DNA of 34,926 nucleotides from a virus. The notes beneath the pieces are model-generated. The model was given only the letters and a program-made list of their open reading frames with translations, had not been told where the DNA came from and made no database searches. Of this stretch, positions 1 through 8,454 are shown in pieces. A program made the translations under genes and the position numbers. Within the stretch, counting starts at the first letter, position 1; each line of letters begins with the position of its first letter. The DNA lies in the IMG/VR virus record IMGVR_UViG_3300030109_002021, positions 1 through 34,926 of that record. One strand, written 5' to 3'.

Positions 1-2441
1 GCATTGCAGCCAAGCAAGACACTCTAAGTGGTTCCAATAGATTGAACGCCCAGTTTGTTGGAGACGGCAGCGTATCAAACACAGAGCTTGATTACCTCGA
101 CGGAGCTACTTCAAACATCCAGAACCAGCTCAACCTCAAGCTTGGTCTGTCTGGTGGAACCATGTCAGGAAACCTTGATATGGACGGCAACTGGGTAACA
201 AATGTCGCTCGTCTTCAAGGGAACGAGAATCTATTCATAAACGCAGGTAACGGGGAGATTGGGATCTATATCGATCAAGATGAGCAAGTAGCTCTATACT
301 ATAATGGAGTGAAGAAATTCGAGACCGCTTCAAACGGAATCGATGTAGCGGGTTCTATAACTATTTCTGGAACCGTTGACGGAAGGGACGTAGCCACTGA
401 CGGATCAAAACTCGACGGCATTGAATCTAGTGCGGATGTAACTGACACGACAAATGTTGTAGCTGCCCTAACTGCTGGCACGAATATTTCTATCTCTTCG
501 GGTGGAACTATTACAGCCACTGATACGAATACGACTTACTCAGTCGGAGACGGTGGACTGACTCAAAAGAATTTCACGACTACATTAAAGTCCAAGCTAG
601 ATGGTATTGAAAGCGGAGCTACAGCAGATCAAACAGCTAGTGAGATCCTCACCCTTATCAAAACTGTTGATGGATCTGGTTCTGGATTAGATGCAGATAC
701 TCTTGATGGTATTAGCTCTGCCTCGTTCTTGAGGTCAGATGCAAATGACACGCTGACAGGTAACTTAACTCTTAATGGGAATGCCATAATACAGGATGGT
801 CACAGCATTCAATTTGGAGACCCTGCGGAGTTTTATATTAGTGATGCTGGAGTTAGTGGGAATCTTGCAGTCTCTGGAACAGTTGACGGTAGGGATCTAG
901 CATCTGATGGATCTAAACTAGATGGTATTGAAGCTAGTGCTGATGTAACCGATACAACAAATGTTGTAGCTGCCCTAACTGCTGGCACGAATATTTCTAT
1001 CTCTTCGGGTGGTACTATCACAGCCACTGACACGAATACGACTTACTCAGTCGGAGACGGTGGACTTACTCAAAAGAATTTCACGACTACATTAAAGTCT
1101 AAGCTAGATGGTATTGAATCAAATGCGACTGCGGATCAGACTGCTAGTGAAATCCTTACTCTTATCAAGACTGTAGATGGAGCTGGTTCTGGGCTAGATG
1201 CTGATACAGTTGATGGTCTAACTAGTGGAGACTTCATTCTTTCAAATGACAATGATACCGCTTACGGGGACTTAACCTTCAAAGGTTTCTGTCACTTCGA
1301 TAATGATCACCTTCCTGCCGTTAAGATTACCTCAGACGATTTTGCAGAGAGTCTAGAAATACACAGGAACCATGCGTCTAATGCTGCTGCTATTAAGTTT
1401 AGTAATAACGCTGGGCAGAGAGGTATTTTATACGTCGATAATGGAGGAGTAATCCGTTGGAGACCCACGACATCCAGCAGCACATTTTCACTCTGGCATG
1501 AAGGTAACGATGGGTCTGGTTCTGGTTTAGATGCTGACACGCTTGATGGAGATCATGCTTCTTCGTTTTATAAATCAGGAAGCAACGCTTCTTTCGCTGA
1601 TGTCAGTATCACGGATGCAAACAGTAAGATTGATGTAGATGGTTCTTATGGCGGAGACTATGGATCATTTGGAATCGGGACAACAAACTTAACAAATGGT
1701 CATCACAGAATCTTCGCCAAAGCTTCTGACCATATGTATTTTGCTGCTGCCTCTAGCAAAGGATTCAGGTTCAGACCGAATGGGGGAAGTTCTAGCAGTG
1801 GGGTTCAAAGTGCAATTACTAGCGCAGGTAATTGGGCCTTGGGAACTACAAGTGCTTCAAGCAAACTTGCGGTCAATGGGGGTGTTGCTATCGGGGCTAG
1901 TTACACTGGATCGACTGCTCCTACGAATGGAATGCTTATCCAAGGCAACGTAGGTATAGGAACTAGTTCTGTATCAGGTTACTATGCCTTACAAGTTAAC
2001 GGTAGCATTCAAGGTTCTTATAAGAGTTTTGTAATTGACCACCCAACCAAAGCTAACAAGCAACTTGTTCACGCCTCTCTAGAGGGGCCAGAGATTGGTG
2101 TTTACTTCCGAGGCAAGAGTAATATCGACACAATAACCATGCCTGATTATTGGAGCGGGTTGGTAGACCTTGATACGATGACGGTAGAACTAACTGCTAT
2201 TGGGTCTAATCAATGTCTCTTTGTTGCTTCTATGGAATCTAATGGGGATGTAGTTGTGGGATCAAATACTGATGAACCTCTTAATTACTACTACGTTGTT
2301 TACGGAGAAAGAAAAGACATTGATAAGCTTGCAATCGAGGTTGATATTGAAGAAACTGAAGAAGAAGAGTCCATAGCAAATAGCCCTGCTGAAGTGGACA
2401 CTGACTCAGTTGATTACATTGACTCTCTAGCTAATGCTTAA
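1..2441 (+). CDS. Tail fibre protein, 5' end missing (partial)
   Basis: The reading frame is open to the left edge (first full codon at position 3), so the TTG at 42 is not the real start; 812 residues are visible. It is a repeat-built receptor-binding fibre. Segments such as ELDYLDG, SKLDGIES and GLDADTLDG recur, a pattern familiar from phage tail fibres. Two 115-residue units (366-710 and 873-1217) repeat with a 507-bp period, and a third short GSGLDADTLDG copy lies near 1515. The C-terminal 130 residues form a separate domain with DHPTK, SLEGPE and VYFRG motifs. That domain is common at the ends of marine phage fibres and may be a trimerisation or chaperone tip. An acidic tail of glutamates closes the protein. 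The stop overlaps the next gene by 8 bases. The fibre assignment is firm; the receptor is unknown. Confidence 0.87.
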   Translation, partial: IAAKQDTLSGSNRLNAQFVGDGSVSNTELDYLDGATSNIQNQLNLKLGLSGGTMSGNLDMDGNWVTNVARLQGNENLFINAGNGEIGIYIDQDEQVALYYNGVKKFETASNGIDVAGSITISGTVDGRDVATDGSKLDGIESSADVTDTTNVVAALTAGTNISISSGGTITATDTNTTYSVGDGGLTQKNFTTTLKSKLDGIESGATADQTASEILTLIKTVDGSGSGLDADTLDGISSASFLRSDANDTLTGNLTLNGNAIIQDGHSIQFGDPAEFYISDAGVSGNLAVSGTVDGRDLASDGSKLDGIEASADVTDTTNVVAALTAGTNISISSGGTITATDTNTTYSVGDGGLTQKNFTTTLKSKLDGIESNATADQTASEILTLIKTVDGAGSGLDADTVDGLTSGDFILSNDNDTAYGDLTFKGFCHFDNDHLPAVKITSDDFAESLEIHRNHASNAAAIKFSNNAGQRGILYVDNGGVIRWRPTTSSSTFSLWHEGNDGSGSGLDADTLDGDHASSFYKSGSNASFADVSITDANSKIDVDGSYGGDYGSFGIGTTNLTNGHHRIFAKASDHMYFAAASSKGFRFRPNGGSSSSGVQSAITSAGNWALGTTSASSKLAVNGGVAIGASYTGSTAPTNGMLIQGNVGIGTSSVSGYYALQVNGSIQGSYKSFVIDHPTKANKQLVHASLEGPEIGVYFRGKSNIDTITMPDYWSGLVDLDTMTVELTAIGSNQCLFVASMESNGDVVVGSNTDEPLNYYYVVYGERKDIDKLAIEVDIEETEEEESIANSPAEVDTDSVDYIDSLANA
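366..1217 (+). repeat. Two direct repeats of 345 bp, 507-bp period, in tail fibre gene
   Basis: Unit 1 (366-710) and unit 2 (873-1217) encode nearly the same 115 residues, starting at SGTVDGRD and ending at GLDAD. The longest exact match I checked is 56 bp (450-505 equals 957-1012). The intervening 162 bp encodes different sequence. Retained nucleotide identity implies recent duplication or gene conversion. Such repeats can let fibres gain or lose length by recombination. Confidence 0.9.
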
Positions 2442-3120
2442 CACAATATTTTTAATACCTATAGACCACAGAGGAATTCACGGACGTTTATTTGACCAAT
2501 ACTTAGAACTTCAATCTTGGTGTGAAAAAAACAATTCGCAGATATTTACCTGTAGTGGTCTTTTCCTAAACTTTGCTAGGAACTTCTTAGCTACAGGGGG
2601 CAGAGGAAACTACGATACAAGACCTGTAGAAGCTGAATGGTTGTTTTGGATTGATTCAGATATTCAATTTACTATTGATCAAATAGAACATTTACATCGA
2701 ATAGACCCTAAACATAAGTTTGTAACAGGTTGGTATAAGTCTGACTATTCAGATACCGCAATGGTGGGAAAATGGGATAAAGATTATTTCCGTGAGAATT
2801 TGCATATGCCTTTTTACTCCGCTGAATTTATGCAGAAGAAAGCAGAGCAATCTCCCTCTAAATTAATTAGAGTGGATTGGTGTGGTTTTGGATTTACCAA
2901 AGTCCACAGGTCTATTTACGAAGAGATGGATTACCCCTATTACCCGCTTAATCCTGTAGAAATCAAAGGATGTAAGGACAAAAAAGGAGGTAAAATTGAC
3001 GTAAGAGATATGTCTTTTGAGGATGTAAGCTTCTGCAATAACTGTTATGATATCACAGGTATTAAGCCTCTCGTAGTACCCAAATTACGGGTAGGACACC
3101 TCAAGTCTTTTTTTGTTTAA
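2434..3120 (+). CDS. Glycosyltransferase-like protein (GT-A type)
   Basis: This 228-residue soluble protein starts inside the last codons of the tail fibre gene (8-base overlap), so the two are probably translationally coupled. An early IFLIPIDHRG strand is followed by WIDSDIQF at about residues 72-79. That is a DXD motif (D74, D76), the metal and nucleotide-sugar site of GT-A glycosyltransferases. A central VDWCGFGF segment (about 149), MSFEDVSFC (about 194) and a late VGHLKS histidine (about 223) match the acceptor and metal-binding landmarks of that fold. No membrane segment or signal peptide is visible. The adjacent fibre is the obvious candidate substrate; host surface glycan or modified DNA are alternatives. 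The fold is likely; the substrate is inference. Confidence 0.68.
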   Translation: MLNTIFLIPIDHRGIHGRLFDQYLELQSWCEKNNSQIFTCSGLFLNFARNFLATGGRGNYDTRPVEAEWLFWIDSDIQFTIDQIEHLHRIDPKHKFVTGWYKSDYSDTAMVGKWDKDYFRENLHMPFYSAEFMQKKAEQSPSKLIRVDWCGFGFTKVHRSIYEEMDYPYYPLNPVEIKGCKDKKGGKIDVRDMSFEDVSFCNNCYDITGIKPLVVPKLRVGHLKSFFV

Positions 3121-3163
3121 AGATCTTGAAAACATTAACTAAACCCATTACTTTTCTGAACAT

Positions 3164-3367
3164 ATGAAACAAATTGAATTCACCGACGGAGAAAGAAAGG
3201 CTATTATTCAGCTAATCGACATCGCAATTAAGCACCCCACCCTTGGAGGTGCGAATATTGCAGGAGCTGGTAGTTTCTTAATTACCAAGTTTGTTGATGA
3301 TCCTGCACCTGAAGCAGAGGAATCTGACGCAGAGCAGCTAGAAGAAGTTGAAGAAGTAGAAGCGTAA
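3164..3367 (+). CDS. Small acidic protein of unknown function
   Basis: This 67-residue protein has an amphipathic N-terminal half (ERKAIIQLIDIAIK, then a Gly/Ala stretch) and a C-terminal tail made almost entirely of Glu, Asp and Ala. It has no membrane segment or recognisable catalytic motif. A 43-base AT-rich gap separates it from the glycosyltransferase, and no Shine-Dalgarno sequence precedes the ATG. Its stop overlaps the next start as TAATG. Small acidic proteins of this shape are frequent beside phage structural genes, but I cannot assign a role. Confidence 0.7.
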   Translation: MKQIEFTDGERKAIIQLIDIAIKHPTLGGANIAGAGSFLITKFVDDPAPEAEESDAEQLEEVEEVEA

Positions 3368-4674
3368 TGCCTGTTCAGCGGAATCAACCCAGCCCTCAAA
3401 GGCAAACCGTTCTAACATTCGTATCACCGAATGTTCAGGACTTACTGTTTTTTGAAACAGTAGACGCTCAGAGGGTCGGGAAGAATCCTCCTGCATATGG
3501 AACCGCGCATCCTGACACTGTAAACTTTCCCGATCATACTTTAGCGTATGTGAAGCAAGCTGACCCTAATGGTCAGTTTTATTATTACTATTACGCTAAT
3601 ACGAGGACATCTCAGGATGACTACAATTTTGAATACTCTCAATCTAGTTTAGGCCAAACCAAGTTTAACACTGTAGTAAGAACTTATATCAGCTTACGGT
3701 CTTCCTTTACAGAAGATGACAGCTCTGTGACAGCGGGTTCTGCTATGCCTACAGCCCCTGCTGCGGCAAACTTTACTGGCAAAGGCTATGTGCTGATGGG
3801 CCGTCAGCAAAAAAGAATTGGAGACAGAGAGCTAGATGGAATCTTTATCGTCGAACAAAGAACTTATTTTGTTCGTGAGGATATAGAGACTTTGAAGTGG
3901 GATGACCTATCTCACAGAAACCTAAAAAGCACTCTCAGCTATTACTATACTGGAGAAACTCCTTCGGGAGAGAGCACAACGATTGATGCTCTTGTTGTAG
4001 ATTCAGACAATGCTTGGTGGCAAACCACGTTGATTGTAGATGATGAGTCTCCTAACCCCGATATTAAAGTGGCTTGTTACCGAGAGGGGCGGCAGATTTC
4101 TTCCGACTGGTTTGAAGTCATTAAGAAAGAGACAATAGCAGGAGAAGGGAATGGAAACATACTCGCAGTAGATGAGTATTTAACTACGATGGATCATACA
4201 TTCCCTCCCGTTTTAGAAAGTATAAATGTTGTTGGGTTTGAGAGACATGACGGGCAGGTGTTAGCTTTTCCTGAATATCATATGAACCCTGAAGGTTACC
4301 GAGGGCCGTGCAAAACAAAAGTAACTGTTCAATATTCCCCAAATAAATTTACTGATAGTAATGGGGGTGAACCAAAGGCAAAGGCAATGGTTCCTCAGTC
4401 GTTTACTTTCGGCACACCTTATGTCCGAATTTCTGTTCCGCCATGTCTTATGAATGGGGGCCTTGTCCGTTGTTCAACAGGAACAGTAGACCCTGTTTAC
4501 AAGTATACTATTTATGAGAAACAGTTACCCGAAACCAGACCCCCTAATCTAAGTGGCATAATAGAGCAGCCTGACGGAAGTGGTGGACTTGTTGTCCGCG
4601 ATAAACAAGAACCAGCTAGAGGTGGCTATGTGAGAACTACTTACACTGTGTTCCCCCCTAAGTTTGATGACTAA
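3367..4674 (+). CDS. Probable virion protein, function unknown
   Basis: This 435-residue soluble protein is rich in Tyr, Thr and Ser, consistent with a mostly beta structure. A short run of five tyrosines lies near residue 72, and several aromatic strand-like segments follow (YFVREDIETLKW, WWQTTLIVDDE). The C-terminal 60 residues are Pro- and Gly-rich. No enzyme motif was recognised. It is coupled at both ends (TAATG at 3365-3369 and 4672-4676) to neighbours in the late structural run between fibre and adaptor genes, so a tail or baseplate role is the likeliest reading. That is inferred from position only. Confidence 0.72.
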   Translation: MPVQRNQPSPQRQTVLTFVSPNVQDLLFFETVDAQRVGKNPPAYGTAHPDTVNFPDHTLAYVKQADPNGQFYYYYYANTRTSQDDYNFEYSQSSLGQTKFNTVVRTYISLRSSFTEDDSSVTAGSAMPTAPAAANFTGKGYVLMGRQQKRIGDRELDGIFIVEQRTYFVREDIETLKWDDLSHRNLKSTLSYYYTGETPSGESTTIDALVVDSDNAWWQTTLIVDDESPNPDIKVACYREGRQISSDWFEVIKKETIAGEGNGNILAVDEYLTTMDHTFPPVLESINVVGFERHDGQVLAFPEYHMNPEGYRGPCKTKVTVQYSPNKFTDSNGGEPKAKAMVPQSFTFGTPYVRISVPPCLMNGGLVRCSTGTVDPVYKYTIYEKQLPETRPPNLSGIIEQPDGSGGLVVRDKQEPARGGYVRTTYTVFPPKFDD

Positions 4675-6935
4675 TGGCAAAAGAAAGTTTCTTCCAAAAA
4701 ATTAAGAACTTTCTCTTTGGCGAAAGTGAAGAATCTATTACTGAGTTCTCACAGCCCGAAGAGGCTGATGTTTCTATCCAAGAACCTGAAGAGTCTGAAG
4801 TTCCTAGATTTGAATTTAATCCTTCAGGGGTAGGGCCTGTTGAACCCACTGCTGAGTTTGCTGATCGGAGTGTAGACGTTGGAAGAGAAGTAGATCATGT
4901 TGATGTCCGATATAGGCAAGAGCATGAACCATATAGATATGAACCAGATGGAGATAAAACTCTTTGTATAACTAAAGCTCATCTTTGTGAGATACACCCC
5001 CAAGCTGCTCTCGCTGGGGTAGCCATAGGCAATGGAGATAAAACGGTCAGGATTTTTGATTTGATGCCTTTAAAGATAAAGGTGTTGCCTGATACAACAG
5101 TTATTTACACTACGTTTCATACGAACGATCACGGTGCTATAATAGCAGACCCAGATCATCCTCAGATTGATAACCCAAATCATGATGCGAATAATCCTGA
5201 TCCTGCTGAACCCGAAAAGATTGCTGATCCTGATCATGGAATTTACAGACTAGACCAAGGGGAAGCACTACCTGAATCAACTAATTTTGTTTTGCCGTCT
5301 GAGGACGGTGATGATGGGGTTAATGGTCAGTATTTCATACCAATAGTTTACATAAAAGATGGGAAGCTAGAGCGGAATTATTGGAACGACGAAGAAACTC
5401 CACCGAGACAAACCCAGCTATACGGAGGACTGGATGGACACAGAGGCCCTTATTGGTGGCATAGAGGTTACAACGCAATACTCAATTTAGGTGTAGGCAA
5501 AAATATATACAAAAGTTACAGCCCAACTTTAGACGTAAAAAATTTCAGGAGTTTAGACGAAAGATCTTCTGTGGCACTTGGACAGTCCGATGATAATGGT
5601 GACCCTATTACTACGGATAGAAAAGACGCAGATGGCAATAATCTTGTTAACCCTCCCTTTTCTGGAAGCGCACAAGTAAAAGTAAAGTATAACAACGCCA
5701 ATAAAGATAATGCGACTGAGATTCATATAACTGGAAACGATTACAATAAGTATTGGAAGATAGGGGGAAAGGGAGTTGGTATTGTAGAAGACGGGCTTGT
5801 TACTTGTCTATCAGATCTTACCTGCAAGGACTTATCCAATTTAACTTTAAACACAACTAGTGTTCTTTCTTCAGCATCAGGAACTGCAACAGTTATAACG
5901 TCTGGGTCTACAACTTCTGTAGTGGCTATGCCAGTATCAACGCAGGTGACTGCAGTTCTTACTAGTGCTGGAACGGTCACGGTAGCCTTAGAACCTCAAA
6001 ATAGTAATATGGTTTCGGTTGTAGCGGCTTCTGCTGTAACAACTGTCGCAGCTCCAGTTACATCAGGAAACTTAACGGCTGTGGTAAACAGTGTCGGGGC
6101 AACAACTGTCGCAGCTCCAGTTACATCAGGAAACTTAACGGCTGTGGTAAATAGTACTACGGCAACTAATGTTGTTGGTAGTGTGGGGTCTACTTCAGTC
6201 ATAAACAGTGTTGACACCACTACAGTAGCCGAAGGGCCAGCAGGGTCAGATTATGCTAATAATGTTTGGAGTGGTGGCACTGCTTCTGCTGGTGGGGGTC
6301 TCACTGCTGTTAAAGTTGCTGGTTGTGGTAGCACAGGAGGGAGCGGGGATACTTGTTATTGGGTATTGGGATACGAGGCATCAGGGGCTTACGCATCTTC
6401 TCCCCCAACATTTCCCTCTTTGATAACAGGGGCAAATCAGTCCACTCCTGTTATAAAATCATTGAGCACGACGAGTGTGTTGAATTCTTCAACTGCAACA
6501 AATGTCCACAACTCTGTTAACACTACGAGTGTTTTAAATTCTTCAACTACAACAAATGTCGCTTTTGAAACTACAGACATAAGTGTGTTGAATTCTTCAA
6601 CTACAACAAATGTTGCTTACGAAACTACGGACGAAAGTGTCATTAAATCTTCTGGGTCTCCCGTATCTGTTGTTGCTAGTTTACCTACAGCAGATGTAGC
6701 TACAGCAGGTAACACTGTAAATGTGATAAAAAGCAACGTGACTCCTGTAGATGTCCTTACAACATCCACTACCGCCACAGTGCTTACAACGGGGACAACA
6801 GTATCTGTTTATGCTCCGACAGGCACAGCGAGCAACGTCACGGTTCTTAGAGAAGCTCCTGACGGTACTTCTGAAAATTCCCTAATAAAAGTCGTTGAAT
6901 GTCCTACAACTGACGGATGCCCCGCATCTGAGTAA
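4674..6935 (+). CDS. Large virion protein with repetitive Val/Thr/Ser C-terminal half
   Basis: This 753-residue protein has three parts. The first 90 residues are acidic and low-complexity. A middle region (about 90-400) holds WWHRGYNAILNLG near residue 265 and aromatic motifs suggesting a globular virion domain. The C-terminal half (about 400-720) is a run of short repeats of roughly nine residues around TTSV or TTNV and LNSS, with few charged residues. Regular spacing of Val, Thr and Ser suggests a beta-helix, beta-prism or other fibrous fold. An exact 51-bp repeat lies inside this half. Four cysteines sit close together in the last part of the repeat domain (SCG-type segment near 545-560), and two more near the C terminus. 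A tail spike, needle or decoration role is plausible. I do not recognise the family. Confidence 0.75.
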   Translation: MAKESFFQKIKNFLFGESEESITEFSQPEEADVSIQEPEESEVPRFEFNPSGVGPVEPTAEFADRSVDVGREVDHVDVRYRQEHEPYRYEPDGDKTLCITKAHLCEIHPQAALAGVAIGNGDKTVRIFDLMPLKIKVLPDTTVIYTTFHTNDHGAIIADPDHPQIDNPNHDANNPDPAEPEKIADPDHGIYRLDQGEALPESTNFVLPSEDGDDGVNGQYFIPIVYIKDGKLERNYWNDEETPPRQTQLYGGLDGHRGPYWWHRGYNAILNLGVGKNIYKSYSPTLDVKNFRSLDERSSVALGQSDDNGDPITTDRKDADGNNLVNPPFSGSAQVKVKYNNANKDNATEIHITGNDYNKYWKIGGKGVGIVEDGLVTCLSDLTCKDLSNLTLNTTSVLSSASGTATVITSGSTTSVVAMPVSTQVTAVLTSAGTVTVALEPQNSNMVSVVAASAVTTVAAPVTSGNLTAVVNSVGATTVAAPVTSGNLTAVVNSTTATNVVGSVGSTSVINSVDTTTVAEGPAGSDYANNVWSGGTASAGGGLTAVKVAGCGSTGGSGDTCYWVLGYEASGAYASSPPTFPSLITGANQSTPVIKSLSTTSVLNSSTATNVHNSVNTTSVLNSSTTTNVAFETTDISVLNSSTTTNVAYETTDESVIKSSGSPVSVVASLPTADVATAGNTVNVIKSNVTPVDVLTTSTTATVLTTGTTVSVYAPTGTASNVTVLREAPDGTSENSLIKVVECPTTDGCPASE
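6038..6151 (+). repeat. 51-bp exact direct repeat, 63-bp period
   Basis: Positions 6038-6088 are identical to 6101-6151, giving two copies of a 21-residue unit containing TTVAAPVTSGNLTAVVNS. Exact identity in a region otherwise repetitive only at protein level points to a recent tandem duplication, so the repeat domain may still be changing length. Confidence 0.92.
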
Positions 6936-6947
6936 TAAGTCCCCACC

Positions 6948-6976
6948 TTGACTATTCAGGCTTTTTCCCTTAAACT
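6948..6976 (+). promoter_or_regulatory. Sigma70-like promoter for a leaderless transcript
   Basis: TTGACT (6948-6953) and TAAACT (6971-6976) are separated by exactly 17 bases, matching the bacterial consensus at 5 of 6 and 4 of 6 positions. Only five bases separate the -10 box from the ATG at 6982. Transcription would therefore start at about the A of the start codon, and no Shine-Dalgarno sequence is possible on such an RNA. It lies in the 46-base gap after the 753-residue gene, so it would drive the adaptor and lysis genes. Confidence 0.6.
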
Positions 6977-6981
6977 ATGGT

Positions 6982-7938
6982 ATGGCTACTCTTACCGTAG
7001 CGGGAGTCGAAGAGGCCCTGTCTAAATTTAAATCAGTAGGTTCCTCATTTAAACAGGAACTTAACCTCGTATTACCCCGTCTCTATGCGATGGGTATGTG
7101 GCGAGATCTTCTGTACGAGACCACAATCTCCACTACAGATGGTAATTTTACACTACCTGATGACGCTGAGTCAATTGTTTCGGCCTTAGTTGACAATGAT
7201 CCAGCAAAAGCTCAGAGTCAATTTCATGACTACAGGATAACAGGAAGGAATAGAGACGGCACTACGTTAGGTGGATTTGGTATTATTGACGATGGTCTCG
7301 TTCCTACGATCAATGAATTAGAGGCTGGTAAAAACTATACTATATTTATAGAGCCTATTAAACCTGAGACAACTATTGCTAGAACTAGCAATAACTTTAT
7401 TACCGTTACGGGTTTAGATAATAGCTCAACCCCCGAAACAAAAAAATATACTCCTGCTTTTGATACAGCAGGGACTAGTATTTCTTCTTCTTTTACGTTT
7501 ACTAAAGTTACTGAGATTAGAAATGGGGACTCCACATTAAGTCACCCTGTAAAAATAACTGCCGTAAATGCAGCAGACGCTACTGATAAACTTGAATTAG
7601 CGACAGTTCAGGAAGCAAACAAAGTAAATTCTTATCGCAGATATAGGATTGCTAATAGAGATACTGTTAAAAAAACAATGCGCGTTTTGGTTAAGCGCAA
7701 GTTTAAAGAACTTATAAACTCTTATGATGTAGTAAGACCCAGTAACCTCAACGCTATTAAGCATGGTCTCTTAGGTAATGTGGCCGAAGAGAACGCAGAT
7801 TTAGAACGAGCAAACTATCATTGGAATGTTTGCCGACAACTTCTTGATGAAGAGCTAGACGCTTACCGTGGAGAAGCCAAACCAATTTTGAAGTTCGATC
7901 CATCTGGGTCGGGAAGCCGAGTAATTAACTTAACCTAA
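6982..7938 (+). CDS. Virion structural protein, candidate tail tube/adaptor (gp11-like)
   Basis: This 318-residue protein opens with a helical segment (EEALSKFKSVGSSFKQELN, then LPRLYAMGMWRDL), has a beta-rich, Thr/Ser-rich insertion, and ends with a long helical part. The end contains YRRYRI, RVLVKRKFKELI, NLNAIKHGLLGNVAEENADL and LLDEELDAYRGEAKPIL. This helix-sandwich-helix order and the end motifs resemble the adaptor or tail-tubular-A proteins that bind under the portal in podoviruses. It is preceded by its own promoter and followed six bases later by the lysis cassette. The assignment is by remembered family resemblance; a generic virion protein is the fallback. Confidence 0.66.
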   Translation: MATLTVAGVEEALSKFKSVGSSFKQELNLVLPRLYAMGMWRDLLYETTISTTDGNFTLPDDAESIVSALVDNDPAKAQSQFHDYRITGRNRDGTTLGGFGIIDDGLVPTINELEAGKNYTIFIEPIKPETTIARTSNNFITVTGLDNSSTPETKKYTPAFDTAGTSISSSFTFTKVTEIRNGDSTLSHPVKITAVNAADATDKLELATVQEANKVNSYRRYRIANRDTVKKTMRVLVKRKFKELINSYDVVRPSNLNAIKHGLLGNVAEENADLERANYHWNVCRQLLDEELDAYRGEAKPILKFDPSGSGSRVINLT

Positions 7939-7944
7939 TTTAAC

Positions 7945-8133
7945 ATGACTGAATTTATACAGTACCTAAGTGACAACAAAGAAAGCATAATCGCAACGCT
8001 GACAGCTATTGTTGCTGCAGCTTCTGCTCTTTGTGCATTAACGCCAACTCCTAAAGATGACACCATTGTTCGTAAAATTTACAAGGTAGTCGAATGGTTG
8101 GCACTAAACGTAGGAAAAGCTAAAGACAAATAA
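7945..8133 (+). CDS. Small single-pass membrane protein, holin candidate
   Basis: This 62-residue protein has a short polar N terminus, one hydrophobic segment (about residues 14-33, IIATLTAIVAAASALCALT), then a PTPKDD turn and an amphipathic helix ending in KIYKVVEWLALNVGKAKDK. Its size, single membrane span and basic tail fit a phage holin or pinholin. The position, first of five overlapping small genes leading to the amidase, supports a lysis role. The neighbouring 57-residue membrane protein is an equally good holin, so one of the two may act as an antiholin or release partner. Confidence 0.6.
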   Translation: MTEFIQYLSDNKESIIATLTAIVAAASALCALTPTPKDDTIVRKIYKVVEWLALNVGKAKDK

Positions 8134-8348
8134 TGCGCTTTATGCGTTTACTAACCGCTGCATTAGAAGCTTTTGTAGCGTATATAAACTTAAAGAATAG
8201 ACGTTACATAGATGAGATCGAAGATGAAATTGATGAGCTTGCCCGCGATGGTTCTCCTTCTGCAAAGCTGCGGATTGAAAGACTGGGCAAACGACTCAGT
8301 CGTGAACGACAGCGCACTCTACGATCCACCGACGATAACTCTGATTGA
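8133..8348 (+). CDS. Putative inner-membrane spanin-like (Rz-type) coiled-coil protein
   Basis: This 71-residue protein starts on the last base of the previous stop (TAATG). A moderately hydrophobic N-terminal helix (LLTAALEAFVAYINL) is followed by a highly charged helix with coiled-coil character (IDEIEDEIDELARD, LRIERLGKRLSRERQR). The outer partner candidate is encoded in another frame inside its 3' part, the arrangement known for lambda Rz/Rz1 pairs. The N-terminal segment is weak for a transmembrane anchor because it contains a Glu, so a membrane-associated peptide is the alternative. Confidence 0.52.
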   Translation: MRFMRLLTAALEAFVAYINLKNRRYIDEIEDEIDELARDGSPSAKLRIERLGKRLSRERQRTLRSTDDNSD

Positions 8349-8454
8349 GGGTCAACAATATAATTTTGTTGAAGGTGTTTTAACTGGCAGGAAGAAACAC
8401 AAATTCCATAGCGACTATTCTTATTTAAGAGCAATCACTATCGGTAACAAATGA
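8224..8454 (+). CDS. Putative outer-membrane spanin-like lipoprotein (Rz1-type)
   Basis: This 76-residue protein begins within the preceding gene in another frame. A positively charged start (MKLM), a hydrophobic core (LPAMVLLL) and LQSC form a lipoprotein signal with Cys16 as the lipidated residue; Gln at -2 is not the textbook choice. The mature part, about 61 residues, has DPPTITL and HSDYSYLRAITIG motifs. I chose the ATG at 8224 over 8212 because it gives the more typical 15-residue signal. Overlap with a charged coiled-coil gene in a lysis cassette is the hallmark of i-spanin/o-spanin pairs, which fuse inner and outer membranes at lysis. This implies a Gram-negative host. Its stop overlaps the next ATG by four bases. 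Confidence 0.6.
   Translation: MKLMSLPAMVLLLQSCGLKDWANDSVVNDSALYDPPTITLIEGQQYNFVEGVLTGRKKHKFHSDYSYLRAITIGNK

Noticed and set aside
299-1033. Two near-identical minus-strand frames (299-520 and 833-1033)
   Set aside because: They are antisense mirrors of the duplicated tail fibre repeat, with hydrophobic, Pro/Val-rich translations typical of shadows.
2000-2441. Peptidase S74 self-cleaving chaperone at the fibre C terminus
   Set aside because: The characteristic S74 motifs (Ser-Asp-x-x-Leu-Lys start) are absent; the domain instead has DHP and EGPE motifs.
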